Shown here one piece after another: positions 47,201 through 55,740 of a DNA stretch of 64,000 nucleotides. The notes below the pieces were generated by a model. That model was not told where the DNA came from. It was given only the letters and a program-made list of their open reading frames with translations, and did not search any database. This stretch comes from Owenia fusiformis. Taxonomy: Eukaryota; Annelida; Polychaeta; Sabellida; Oweniidae. The stretch is taken from positions 34,632,740-34,696,739 of the forward strand of contig CAIIXF020000009.1 of NCBI GenBank assembly GCA_903813345.2, given 5' to 3'. The position numbers were made by a program, and so were the translations under genes. Position 1 is the first letter of the stretch. Each line of letters begins with the position of its first letter.

Positions 47201-50200
47201 GTTACATTTGCAACAGTTTTATTAAAATTTGCTGTATTTTTCTCAGCTCTTGTCATAAGATGTACAGGGTGTCCCATAAAGTCTGTGTAAAGAGTAGTGA
47301 ACTGAAGTAAAGCGACATTATGGACACCCTGTACTTTTAAATTACAAAGTCAAGATGATTCAAGATTGAATCTGGTACATGTATACATTACCTCAAATAC
47401 TGGAATGGTCTTCTTGTGTTCTTGTGTTTTCATATCCCAAACTATCACAACACTGTCTCGGCCAGAGCTGAAATATTCAATTTCTTTATAGAAACATTTA
47501 ACATTTGAGGAAAACAGTAATAGATCTTCAATTCTCCTATCTTAATTGCTCGTATAACCAAAATACCAACAAGTGAGAGGGACACAAGTTTTTGGCCATA
47601 CTACAATAGTTTTACCTAATACCAAATAATTAATTGGAGATTCAATATATCAATAACACCTCATGAGGTGCATCACATCAGTTTTGTAAACCCATTAACT
47701 GTCAATGGAACAATAAACATTGCCCAAATGGAATGGCTTTTAGATGGGACAAAGGTTAGTAATCTCCCCAGATATATTGAAAGCAAGTGGGCCAGCACCC
47801 AACTGAGTTTTAAAAAAAACAGGCCTGCACCCACCTGAAAATCCAATTGCATCCACTTGAAAATGATAAATCATGAAAAAGTGGCATTTTTTGACCAATT
47901 TTGGTCTGGATTGTGAAAATGAGAATTTTGCAACCCGACCATTTTGAGAAAAAATCCTGTGGAGAACTGTACTTTACTTTAGATTCTTACTGCAACAATT
48001 ACCTGAGCATTGTATCTCCGCCTGGTGTAAAGCTAAAGCTTGTGATGACACTATAGTGTTTATCCAGCACTGCCTGACAGGTACTCGTCATCAAGTCCCA
48101 CACACGGATCTTGTAATCCTCTGCTCCAGAAATTAGGACTGTTGGATCACGAGGCTTGAATGCCACAATGCTACAATTATAAAGTAAGACAAATAAATCT
48201 TTAATTGTTTTATTTGAAATTGAATTCGTTCCCTCAAAGAAAGTGTAAATGACAAGTCACTTATGAGTATAATTTTTTTTGGGGGGAATAGGATTAAATG
48301 AATCCTTCATATATTCAGAGGAAATTATGGCTATAGACTTTGCAATACCACAATCTGCAGTCCTTGATAAATCATTGTACAATCTTTGTTATATGCAAAA
48401 TGAAGATTTCAATGACTCTTTCCAATATCACTGGGGGGTATCGTGATGCAACAACACCGTGTTGTTGCATCAAGATGGCCAGACTTCCGGTGATCGATTT
48501 TCGAACGATGTTTTGTTTTCCCAATTTACACCCATTTCCAGGACGAGCTGCTCAATAATCATACACATGCAGTTAGCACATGATCTATATTTTAAAAAAC
48601 TGTCATTGGTATACATGTAGCATCATCAAGAAGCGATAAATTCGTGGTTTTAATTCCTCACTATTGATGCAACAACACCACTCTGTTTCTTATCGATGAT
48701 GCAACAACACCAATGTGCTGATGCAAAAACGCCAATATAATGTATCATTGAACAACAAGAGAAACTGTTTTATATTCTGTTTACAGGTGTAGGTCGGGAC
48801 ATGAATAAAACGCGTGAGTCAGTGGTCCATGAACGAAACGTATTTTGTTTGGTTTCTTTGTCTATATCAAAGTTAAAAGGATATACAAGACAAACTAAAT
48901 AAAGTACAGAATCCCCGGGAGGCAATCTCATTGAAATTGTATCTGAAAAATAAAGATTATACATTTTCTAAATTAAATGCCCTTGATTTACCGTATGGAA
49001 ATTGCTTACTAACTAATATAATTTTGGAAAGACAACAGATATCAGTCATTTTGTGTTGTTAGTACCTCAATTGAAATACTCAATTCTGATTGGTTGATGA
49101 GCGGTCAACAAAATGTATTGTTAGTACCTCAACTGAAATACTCGATTCTGATTGGGTGATTAGCGGTCAAAATTATGTACTGTTGACCGCTACTAGGTAC
49201 TGTTGACCGCTACTTCTGAAAAAAAGTTTCATGACGTCACAAAAAACATGTAAGACGGACATTTTGTAAACGTTAATGAAAATGACTTTACTAGGCGACA
49301 AGTATAGCAAAAATACAAGTAGAAACTTAAAATTAACATTAATTCACTAACGAGTACGCCGTGATGTGCCAAATACAGAGTTAAGCTACTTGCACTGTAT
49401 CCAGATTTTCTAAAAAAATATTGCAAACGTGGTTCGGAGAAAAGTTTGTTAAATGAAGCCATGCCGATTAATGATTGTCGTCTATATGTGTATTATTAGT
49501 TTACTCCGACTAACAAAACAATTGTAGACCTCTCCATTCGACCAACTGTCAAAATCATATACCTCGACTGTAAACCTTTTCGGTTTACAGTCTCGGTATA
49601 CAATTTTGCCGGTTGACCTCTGGGGAGGTCAACAATTGTAAACTGTTGACCACTACTAGGTACTGTTCACCCCTACTTTTGAAAAATTGTATTTTAATGT
49701 TGAAATTTTTTTAATTTTGAAAAAATAAGTTGTGTAAAAAATTACAAGTATTCGACGGTTTGGGGATTTTTTGCTAAAATATGATACCTTTGTTACGCGG
49801 TAAACACGATACAAAAATATGTCATATTCCGCAACGAATATGGTATATTCACTTGCGGTGTATGACAGATTCACCTGCGGTATATGGCATACACACTAAC
49901 CAATGAGAACGTGATACGGAAGTACGCAATTGTCAATTGCATCGATTGAACGAACAAGTAAATCGTTATAAATTATTATAATGATTACTGAATCAACAGT
50001 ACTGTGTATCGAATATATTAACTTGGCAGAAGTATTAGTCACCAATCTCGCGTAATAAACTTACTCAATCAATCCAGGATTCATATATTAGTACTCGACG
50101 CACTAATTATATTGGTAATCCAGCGTAGTTTTACATTTAGAGTCGATTCTCGCAACCAATCAAATCAAGGCTTTCTGTATCACCTTTTCACCTGCGGTAT

Positions 50201-53132
50201 ATGTCATATTCACCTGCGGTATATGGCATATTCCGCAAGTGAGTATGACATATTCCGTAGGTGAGTATCGGGTATTCACTGAAATCGATGTATCGCATAT
50301 TCACTGCGGAATATCGCATACTCACCTGCGGAATATGCCATATACCGCAGGTGAGTATGTCATACTCACCCGTATCACAAATACCGCGCAACCATGAATG
50401 TATGCCATATACCGCGTAACAACCTTCACTTATCAAATATGTTCACGTGATATTCGATAATATATTCGTCCAATTATTATATTATTTGGACTAACAGAAA
50501 ATTGTTAACCTCTCTTTTCGGTCAACTGGCAAAAGTGTATACCTCAACAGTAAACCCTGAGAGTACTGTTGACCTCGACCTCCGAACTTTCATGGATTAC
50601 AGTATCGGTATACAATTTTGCCAGTTGACCTCAAGAGAGGTCTACAATTGTATATTGTATATCCTTTGTTATGATATAATATCCCACCCAAAGTATGATG
50701 TCATATATCAAGTTGAAGAGTTGTATACGCTGCTCAGGAGTTTACGCTATTCAGGAGTTGTACATAGTTCTCAAGAATTGTATAGGATGAGTGTTGGTTT
50801 AATGATATTGCAGTTATACAATGCTATTATATAAAGGTTATTTACTGAGAGGGATTCAATTTTGGTTTTATTCCGAGAGACAATATGATATTTCCCGAGG
50901 GCCCGGGATATCTGGAATAACTGTACCCCTATCAATTTACCTTTTTGGCCCCTTAATCTTATCACTTTTGTTTACCTTTTTACACAGTCGGAGAAAAGGA
51001 ATCCAAAGAGATCAATAATTCTACATGTGCGTCGTGCAAGATTTCCATTAAACGTGTAACTAAACGGCCTCTCTAATAAAGTCAATTAGACGTTTTTACA
51101 CGTTGGCTCTCCAAATTGGAGGAAATACAGAATCATATCATATTATATCATAGATGAAGCAATCATCCCATCAACATAAGCTCACGAATGTCACAGTTAA
51201 ACTGTTTTAGTTATAATTTGATAAACAGTGGTAACGTACATCTACTAATTTATCACTGTTCCACAGATGGATGACCGATAATTTCCAATAGCTCATCATG
51301 TTTATCGAGAACGAAAGATGTTTGTCCACCATTTTGAATGATACTAACTGGAGTCAGGGTCATCAAGCTATGGAACAGTGGTTTATGAAAATAGATTGGG
51401 TTACTAAAGCTTGCCATGTTAAAGGCGATTGAACTATGTTATAGAACAACGTCCAGTACATTATAATATTTAAAAGTATAAATTTTTGAAAAAACATATA
51501 AAGGATCTTCGCCCGCATGACCTGTATTTTGAAAGCCTTGAGAAGAACGCAAATATGGGTAATGGGTAACGGTGTTGCAATAGTAGCATTTAAAAATCTG
51601 TTCCTCTCGAGATTTATGGTCTTCTGAAATTATACTATTAATTGGTGTTGCTGCATCATTGCTCAAATCTAGAGGAGTGTTGTTGCATCTTCGGTTTGGT
51701 GTTGTTGCATCAATAGTGAGGAACTAAAACCGTGAAGTTATTGCTTCTTGTTGATGGTACATGTATACTAATGACAGTTTCTTTAAATATAGATCGTGCG
51801 CTAACTGCACGTGTATGGTTATTGAGCAACTCGTCCTAGAAATGGGTTTAATTGGGGAAACAAAATATCGTACGAAAATCTATCACCGGAAGTCTGGCCA
51901 TCTTGATGCAACAACACGGTGTTGTTGCATCACGATACTCCCCAGTGAATATGAGTCTCTCATACGTTGAAGCTGGCGGGACTGTTAATTATTGTATGAT
52001 ATTTTAGAATGTATATTGTTTACAGTGTGAGACTAACTAACTAACCAATAAGAGCCAAATACCAGTAACTAAGGTAGGGAAACAAAAAGGGCAATTGTGA
52101 TGGAGCGTAATATTAATTGGGTTTACTTACTTGACTACTCCAGTGTGACCTCGAAGATTGTGAGTACAGTATTGTTTGATGATATCAAATATTTTAATAC
52201 TTGAGTCAGAGCCCCCAGTTGCTAGTAAGGTACTTGTATCATCAAATGCCATACTGGATATAGGTGTTGTATGAATAGCCTTCCACGATTTGACGCTAAC
52301 ATTCTGTTTCCAGTCCCACTGTTTCAACACCAGATGGCGGTGTGCTACGACAAGATTCTCTCCATCGGGACTAGCGGAGAAACATGTCACTTCTTCATCA
52401 TCATCCTGCAACAAGTATAAATCAATTTGAAAAATTCAGATTCAAAGATTCTGGCATTTCCTATTCTTGTTACTATTAACAAAATTTAAACAACAACATT
52501 ATAATTCAACACCCTCTAATGTGCCGTCTAATGTTTTACCAAATTTTCAAACTATAAGAAGGCATGAAATCTGAAGTCATCAAATTCTATAAAAATGGAT
52601 TCCATTCTCTTGTTAGTTTTGCACCTACCTGTCCAATTGTTTGGAAGACTTTCCCCGTACTAACTTCAAGTATTTTCACTTGGTTACCACAACAACAAAA
52701 CACATGTTCGCCATCTTTGGAAAACTGAAACAAGATTATTTCAGGTTATACCTTGAAATACAATAAAACCTATCCAATCTGGACACCCTCGGGACTGGTC
52801 AAAAGTGTATGGATTAGCAGGTGTTCACATTTCAAGGTTTTATTAACATGTAAGTCAATGGAAGATAACAAATATGGGACCAAGAAAAGTGTTCTCATTG
52901 AGAGGTGTTCGGATTAGAGAGATGTTCAGATATACAGGTTTCACTGTATGTGGTTACAATTTCATTTGTGGTTACTATAGACAATGCAAAGCACTACACA
53001 TGTAAGTATGGTTGCATGGTTTGTTTTGATTCAAAAAGACCAATGCGTTTTTGTCTTCTATAAAATAATAACTAACTTACCTCAACTTTGCCTCCTGTGT
53101 AGAAAGCTTCATACTTGCTAGACACAGCAAAC
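29018..53132 (-). CDS. TBL3: TBL3/UTP13, small-subunit processome WD40 protein (gene span, incomplete at both ends)
   Basis: Thirteen exons joined in phase: 53081-53132, 52629-52724, 52131-52405, 48003-48170, 47392-47467, 47037-47130, 46518-46732, 41510-41710, 40797-40903, 39868-40069, 39422-39511, 38938-39077, 29018-29233. TBL3 is a nucleolar component of the t-UTP/UTP-B machinery that processes pre-18S rRNA; it carries two WD40 propellers and a C-terminal Utp13 domain. The order of segments follows human TBL3 throughout: AIHTTPISSMAFDDTSTLLA, SSGRDSVVIVWD, FVGYNDEVLDVKFLG, GHTDIVLSIDVFKKG, EKDINSIAVAPNDKIIATGS, GHRRGIWCVQFSP, KTFEGHDASILKV, SGSDGLVKLWTIKNNECVKT. The visible part ends in the linker after the last WD repeat; the Utp13 exons are not seen between 29018 and the gap. 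The start exon is uncertain. Introns hold very large transposons. Confidence 0.92.
31300..32273. mobile_element. ~970-bp inverted-repeat element with TA duplication
   Basis: The left end CAGGGTGGTAAAAAAACCTT and right end TTTTTTGACCACCCTG are inverted. Sub-terminal CATATCTTTGTCATTTTAAG is matched by ATTTTAAAATGACAAAGATA on the right. TA flanks both sides. It interrupts the decayed gene at 31118-34332; no transposase is recognised. Confidence 0.75.
33168..33578. mobile_element. GTTC-rich MITE, first of two adjacent copies
   Basis: Begins CTATCACACCAAACTCGTTC and ends TTGTTTGGTGTGATAG. The interior consists largely of CGTTC / GAACG words in both orientations. It interrupts the decayed gene. 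Confidence 0.7.
33579..33965. mobile_element. GTTC-rich MITE, second adjacent copy
   Basis: Begins CTATATTTTTGCTAACTCGT, a diverged form of the other copy's start, and ends CTAGTTTGGTGTGATAG. Same CGTTC/GAACG-rich interior. Because the copies abut, one may have inserted at the end of the other, or they arose as a tandem dimer. Confidence 0.6.
34333..35003. other. AT-rich filler within the 9.3-kb candidate element
   Basis: Very AT-rich, with no gene or clear repeat structure recognised. Confidence 0.45.
35873..36295. mobile_element. Insertion in left arm with CACTTGTGAAA hairpin
   Basis: Present only in the left arm when the two arms of 35004-38581 are compared. It contains a hairpin (TTTCACAAGGTGATATTCCA ... 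GTGAAATATCACTTGTGAAA, 36210-36275) and a GCGATATCTAGC-like symmetric part at the other end. The empty site in the right arm reads ATTACAGGTATTAAATTATA. Confidence 0.55.
36345..36660 (-). mobile_element. tRNA-derived SINE
   Basis: On the minus strand the head contains an A box (TGGCTCAGTGG, 36637-36647) and a B box (GGTTCGATTCCC, 36592-36603) about 34 bp apart, the layout of a Pol III internal promoter. A ~200-bp body follows, and the 3' end is a short AATAATAATAA tail (about 36345-36360). It is absent from the other arm of the palindrome, so it is an insertion rather than a tRNA gene. Confidence 0.8.
36665..37210 (-). pseudogene. Left-arm copy of HEEADTR-family gene fragment
   Basis: The frame reads MDLKYWKKPADAILIVGTLL, PMPKNWLGFLRNGQNKTELL, AFLANSIFEVDVNDKQII and then, with a frame change, LPDTAMIEPCTHEEVDTRLF and SGDTDVVVLAMAA. 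These are the segments that precede the part seen at 32800-34332. No start-to-stop protein is intact. Confidence 0.6.
37441..37900 (+). pseudogene. Right-arm copy of HEEADTR-family gene fragment
   Basis: Reverse-complement partner of 36665-37210, more decayed: YAENAMPKNCPAFL, KTRLFAFLANSMSEFDVNDK, FPQLPDTAMIGPCTHEETDR and then a stop shortly after. The His-Glu-Glu motif is kept. Confidence 0.6.
38938..39077 (-). CDS. TBL3: TBL3 exon: VATSSADGNIKIWALSDYTC
   Basis: 140 nt. The acceptor is CTTTCAG|TG and the donor TCAAG|GTAGGA. It encodes CVKTFEGHDASILKVTFITR and GMQLLS. The next intron (9.7 kb) is almost entirely the candidate large element at 29514-38816. Confidence 0.92.
39422..39511 (-). 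CDS. TBL3: TBL3 exon: LWNAANLSLLGVLRGHRRGI
   Basis: 90 nt, phase 0 at both ends. The acceptor is CATTCCAG|TT and the donor CAG|GTAAAC. It encodes GHRRGIWCVQFSPVDQ, matching human GHRRGLWCVQFSPMDQ. Confidence 0.92.
39868..40069 (-). CDS. TBL3: TBL3 exon: YIVSGSEDCTLKLWPVSS ... GSQDKTAK
   Basis: 202 nt. The acceptor is TTTTCTAG|G and the donor AAG|GTAAGA. It encodes a full blade plus EKDINSIAVAPNDKIIATGS, nearly identical to human TBL3. Confidence 0.92.
40070..40796. other. TBL3 intron, nothing recognised
   Basis: 727-bp intron. Near 40125-40235 the words CTGGAGTCTA / TAGACTCCGG recur in both directions (a small repeat). No RNA gene identified. Confidence 0.5.
40797..40903 (-). CDS. TBL3: TBL3 exon: DNTIRLWKFSSE ... 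GHTHAVGSVALPK
   Basis: 107 nt. The acceptor is TATATTAAG|G (unusually AT-rich) and the donor CCTAA|GTAAGT. It matches the human DQSVRIWRM...GHTHSVGTV segment. Confidence 0.88.
40904..41509. other. TBL3 intron, nothing recognised
   Basis: 606-bp intron, somewhat less AT-rich at about 41030-41300, without an open frame or inverted repeat that I could identify. Confidence 0.45.
41510..41710 (-). CDS. TBL3: TBL3 exon: FVGYNDEVLDVKFLG ... FASCSK
   Basis: 201 nt, phase 0 at both ends, donor AAA|GTAAGT. It encodes FVGYNDEVLDVKFLGEQESH, NSPLIKIFN and GHTDIVLSIDVFKKGNFFAS, the most conserved part of the family, at the start of propeller 2. Confidence 0.92.
41895..46376. mobile_element. 4.5-kb foldback element in TBL3 intron
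   Basis: The ends TATAGTATGGGAGCAAA and TTTGCTCCCACACTAT are inverted, followed by ATTCCGTGTCC and TTTTTAGAGGCGAGCTAAGC matched in reverse at 46310-46345. Inside, a module with CCACGCCCACTTTTAGG, TTGCTATGGTAACCAAGTAA and GGGGCGCAGCC-like parts occurs once forward (about 41.99-43.5 kb) and twice reversed (about 43.6-45.1 and 45.1-46.3 kb). No transposase frame is recognised. Confidence 0.8.
46518..46732 (-). CDS. TBL3: TBL3 exon: IVQLWSATSGKCLL ... LTLKKQ
   Basis: 215 nt. The acceptor is TGTTTCAG|GA and the donor CAA|GTAGGA. It encodes one full blade plus DQDMRITHAMRVPSLDALAV and TFDHNIILYNIEELTLKKQ. The intron that follows is 4.8 kb and is filled by a foldback transposon. Confidence 0.9.
47037..47130 (-). 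CDS. TBL3: TBL3 exon: SVESINVIPKG ... CFLTAGSKG
   Basis: 94 nt. The acceptor is CTTTTCAG|T and the donor AAAG|GTTTGT. This is the start of the next blade; it matches the human SVEAAVLLP...LYFLTAGDQG segment. Confidence 0.86.
47265..47331. mobile_element. 67-bp MITE with TA duplication
   Basis: CAGGGTGTCCCATAAAGTCT at the left and ATTATGGACACCCTG at the right are inverted; TA at 47263-47264 and 47332-47333. One of the smallest elements here, inside a TBL3 intron. Confidence 0.75.
47392..47467 (-). CDS. TBL3: TBL3 exon: SGRDSVVIVWDMKTQEHKKT
   Basis: 76 nt. The acceptor is ATATTTCAG|C and the donor GAG|GTAATG. It matches the human SSGRDKICIIWD...PVFE segment. Confidence 0.9.
48003..48170 (-). 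CDS. TBL3: TBL3 exon: WD repeats 3-4
   Basis: 168 nt. The acceptor is AATTGTAG|C and the donor CTCAG|GTAATT. It encodes IVAFKPRDPTVLISGAEDYK, IRVWDLMTSTCQAVLDKHYS and TSFSFTPGGDTML. Confidence 0.9.
49055..49215 (+). repeat. Direct repeat of ~65-bp units with TAGTACCTCAA
   Basis: Two copies of TTGTTAGTACCTCAA-(x)-TGAAATACTC-(x)-ATTCTGATTGG-(x)-AGCGGTCAA, followed by two of TACTGTTGACCGCTACT. Inverted relatives of the last motif lie at about 49625-49680. Confidence 0.65.
49800..50440. repeat. Iterated CACCTGCGGTATATGNCATA units in both orientations
   Basis: The unit TTCACCTGCGGTATATGRCA and its complement TGNCATATACCGCAGGTGAG recur roughly ten times, clustered at 49840-49895 and 50187-50420. 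This makes a dense series of small hairpins within the element 48429-51947. Confidence 0.7.
52131..52405 (-). CDS. TBL3: TBL3 exon: WD repeats 2-3
   Basis: 275 nt. The acceptor is TTGTTGCAG|GA and the donor GTCAA|GTAAGT. It encodes EEVTCFSASPDGENLVVAHR, AIHTTPISSMAFDDTSTLLA, TGGSDSSIKIFD and LRGHTGVV. A 3.5-kb transposon sits in the intron that follows. Confidence 0.9.
52629..52724 (-). CDS. TBL3: TBL3 exon: first WD blade
   Basis: 96 nt, phase 0 at both ends. It encodes FSKDGEHVFCCCGNQVKILE and then VSTGKVFQTIGQ, the first blade strand pattern of propeller 1. Confidence 0.88.
53081..53132 (-). CDS. TBL3: TBL3 exon: FAVSSKYEAFYTGGKVE
   Basis: 52 nt. The acceptor is ATTTGTAG|G and the donor GAG|GTAAG. 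It matches the start of the family (AV-x(3)-K-x-E-x-FY-x-GGK). Confidence 0.85.
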
Positions 53133-54586
53133 CTACAAATAAAACATGTATATGATATTGATGATGCATGTACACTGATATAAAGTGAAATGCTGCTAAA
53201 ACGAAGGACTGACTTTACAATAAAGCAATGCACACAGAGAATGGAAATTTTGTTTTCCTTTGAATGGAACAAGTTTGAAGAAAAATGGTGCAGTGTGAGA
53301 CTCGCAATTCTTGATTTTCAAACATCTGGTAGATCAAAAATTCAAATTAATGGTCAAAGTTAGTACCGCGATATCTCGACCCATGCGAGAAAAGAAACTT
53401 GGCTTCCCCCGGCCCTAGATCAGAAATTAGAGCAAATAAACAACAACACGGTGTCTAACCCAAACGCTCTTACAAGCATGACGGAGCGTTTCATTACTGA
53501 AACTAAACAAAGAAATGCTCTGGAGTAGGAAAAATGGTAGGCTGGAATGATGAGCCGTCTGATGATGTAATGAGAATAAGAAGTATGTGTTACTTATTTG
53601 GAGTATGCCGTTCTATGGGTGTGATATTCATGTTGTACTTGGCTGGCTTTTGACGTTTGAAGCAATTAGGAAAAAATGATAAAATCAAAAAATTGAATTC
53701 ATAACCCTGGTTGTCACGAGGGCTCTGCCTTACTGAACAAACCGTTAAAATATACCGTCTTGTGAAGCGGTTTTCTTCAACTTCCAGCAGGCGCACTGGA
53801 ATAAGAACCGGTATTTAAGAAGATAATTGAATGTAACTTGCCCTTTTCATGATGCGTGGTGACAATAAGTCCTACTTGTTGTGTAATTGCAGTTAAAGTG
53901 GAGAAATTCCAGATCTGGCGCGCACCATTTTTTAACTTTTTACGCATACCTGTACATGCGCATTGTACTTTTTATGCGCATGGGTATAACCGCTGAAAGA
54001 TCATGTGACTATATCATATTTAGCTAACGCAAGTTATTTTGTAGCAATTTTTTACTTTCGAAAGTCACGAGATCTCGCGAGACCTAAAATGGCTGGAATC
54101 TAAATTCAAAAGTTTTGTTGTCTAATAGAACATTGATTTACTACAACAACAGACTGTTGAAGGAACAAAATAGGGTAACAACAAATAAATTATGTATTGA
54201 TTCAAATATATAGCGTATTATAAAGGCGGCTCGATTTATTCTCTTCAAGTACACATACATCCAACTTCCCAGAGCTGACTTCTGTCAGCTTGGTAGAGTA
54301 AGCTCTGCCCGCATGGGAAATTTGGTTGTATTTAGAGCGAATTTGCAACCATCTGGTACGCCTGTGCATACCCAGCGTACCGGGCGCTACGCCTATGGCC
54401 AGACGCTCCATGCGATTCCCTGTGCCAGAACCCCGGGGCCAGAACCACGGACATCTAATACGTTCTTCGAACTGGAATGATATCAATAACAGGACTGGCA
54501 TCCAGATCCAAGTATTTTTCAAGACCGCCTACTCTCGTTGGGCTATTTATCCCTATTGACTCAGTTGTTCATATAAATTTACGTAC
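53133..54586. other. 5' region of TBL3, no confident gene
   Basis: Between the second and the candidate first TBL3 exon. A less AT-rich block at about 54240-54540 is open in several frames, but I recognise no protein in it on either strand. TGCGCATGG / CATGCGCATTG motifs lie near 53950. Confidence 0.4.
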
Positions 54587-54738
54587 CTTAGATGCTTTGT
54601 AATCGACGTAGATAGAAAATATTGTTTCCTAAATTGTTCTGAAAAGCGATAATTATTACTAAATGTACTTTGAACAGGTCGACTGACCAAAAAGTCGGAC
54701 TTCTGGCACACGGTCACGTGACCTATTTGGGAGGTCAC
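54587..54738 (-). CDS. TBL3: Candidate TBL3 first exon
   Basis: An ATG-initiated frame ends at a good donor (CTAAG|GTACGT) in phase 2, which is the phase required by the next exon (53081-53132). The joined peptide would read ...TSITKHLRFAVSSKYEAFYT. Human TBL3 has a shorter leader (~15 residues) before the matching AV-x(3)-K-x-E-x-FY, while this one would have about 50, with no similarity that I recognise. The splice phase supports it; the sequence does not. Confidence 0.3.
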
Positions 54739-55059
54739 GGGAGGTTACGATAACTAAATTCAAATTTCCCAAACAATCATCATTTAACCAATCACCGTCG
54801 AGATAAAATTGATGACGTCACCGCCATCGGTCAAGGTCAGGTCAAAAGTCATCCATATTGCCATTTGCCCCGCAGATTCTTACCAGTCGACAAAAAACGA
54901 TGAAATCACGTTAAAAATAAAATATACACTTTAAAATTGAGGCTGATTGAATATGACAAGACTCCATTGAATACAGCTGTGCAATTTACAGTCACCAAGA
55001 TTTACTTCCTGCGAAAGCTATTTGGATTTTGATATAATAGCTTTCCAACGGAGCATTTG

Positions 55060-55530
55060 GACAGCTCAATGATCGTGACCTTTGAAATCGAATTAAGTCG
55101 ATCCGCGGCTTACTTTTGGTCTCTAACTGTGTCTTACATCAGTATCATCAATCCGTGTAAGTATTGGAGCGCTGGAGTACTTCTTTTTCGATCAAGACTT
55201 GTAATTGTTAGTCGAGTAAATCGTTTTACTGCCAAATTCCAATATGGCGGTTTCTGCTCGGACATTTTCGTAAATCTCCGGAGGTTGTCCGAACCTAGCT
55301 AATTCTCAAAATTCATTTCGTTCGTTGCGTATCTCGCACCTAGCAAACCGCCATATTGGAAATAGGTCTGTAAAACTTTAACTCGATGAACAATTTACAA
55401 GTCTTGATCGAAAAAGAAGTACTCCAGCGCTCCAATACTTACACGGATTGATGATACTGATGTAAGACACAGTTAGAGACCAAAAGTAAGCCGCGGATCG
55501 ACTTAATTCAATTTCAAAGGTCACTATTGA
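55060..55530. mobile_element. Foldback element with AAGTATTGGAGCGCTGGAGT arms
   Basis: The left arm (GTGACCTTTGAAATCGAATT, GATCCGCGGCTTACTTTTGG, AAGTATTGGAGCGCTGGAGT) is repeated in reverse on the right (ACTCCAGCGCTCCAATACTT, CCAAAAGTAAGCCGCGGATC, AATTTCAAAGGTCAC). The loop is at about 55250-55340 around the CCAATATGGCGG / CCGCCATATTGG pair. Confidence 0.78.
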
Positions 55531-55740
55531 TCAGCTGTTCACTTCTCCGTTTGAGAGCCATAAGTTTCAAAATCTAACATGGCTCTCGAAGTGAGTAAAC
55601 CAAGATGAGTTAATTTCGGAGAGATTCGGGAATTAAAAAAGGTAACTTCATTTTTTTCATTCTGGATTCCCAACTTATTGTATTTGAAATCCCAGAATCT
55701 CCTTTCGCCAGAAACATTCTCTCTGACTGTGGCCAAAACC

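Larger units (their letters stand above)
48429..51947. mobile_element. 3.5-kb element with CACTGGGG ends and 5-bp target duplication
   Basis: The long terminal inverted repeats (about 250 bp) start CACTGGGGGGTATCGTGATG and end CATCACGATACTCCCCAGTG. AATAT flanks both sides (48424-48428, 51948-51952). Within the ends, GTGTTGTTGCATC and its complement GATGCAACAACAC recur, some making the palindrome GCAACAACACGGTGTTGTTG. The interior holds other repeats, with no transposase seen. CAC ends with a 5-bp duplication are reminiscent of Transib, but this is not established. Confidence 0.82.

Noticed and set aside
38938-53081. Intron-encoded C/D box snoRNAs, expected as a possibility in a ribosome-biogenesis gene
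   Set aside because: I looked for RTGATGA and CTGA boxes with flanking complementarity on the minus strand of the TBL3 introns and found no convincing pair.
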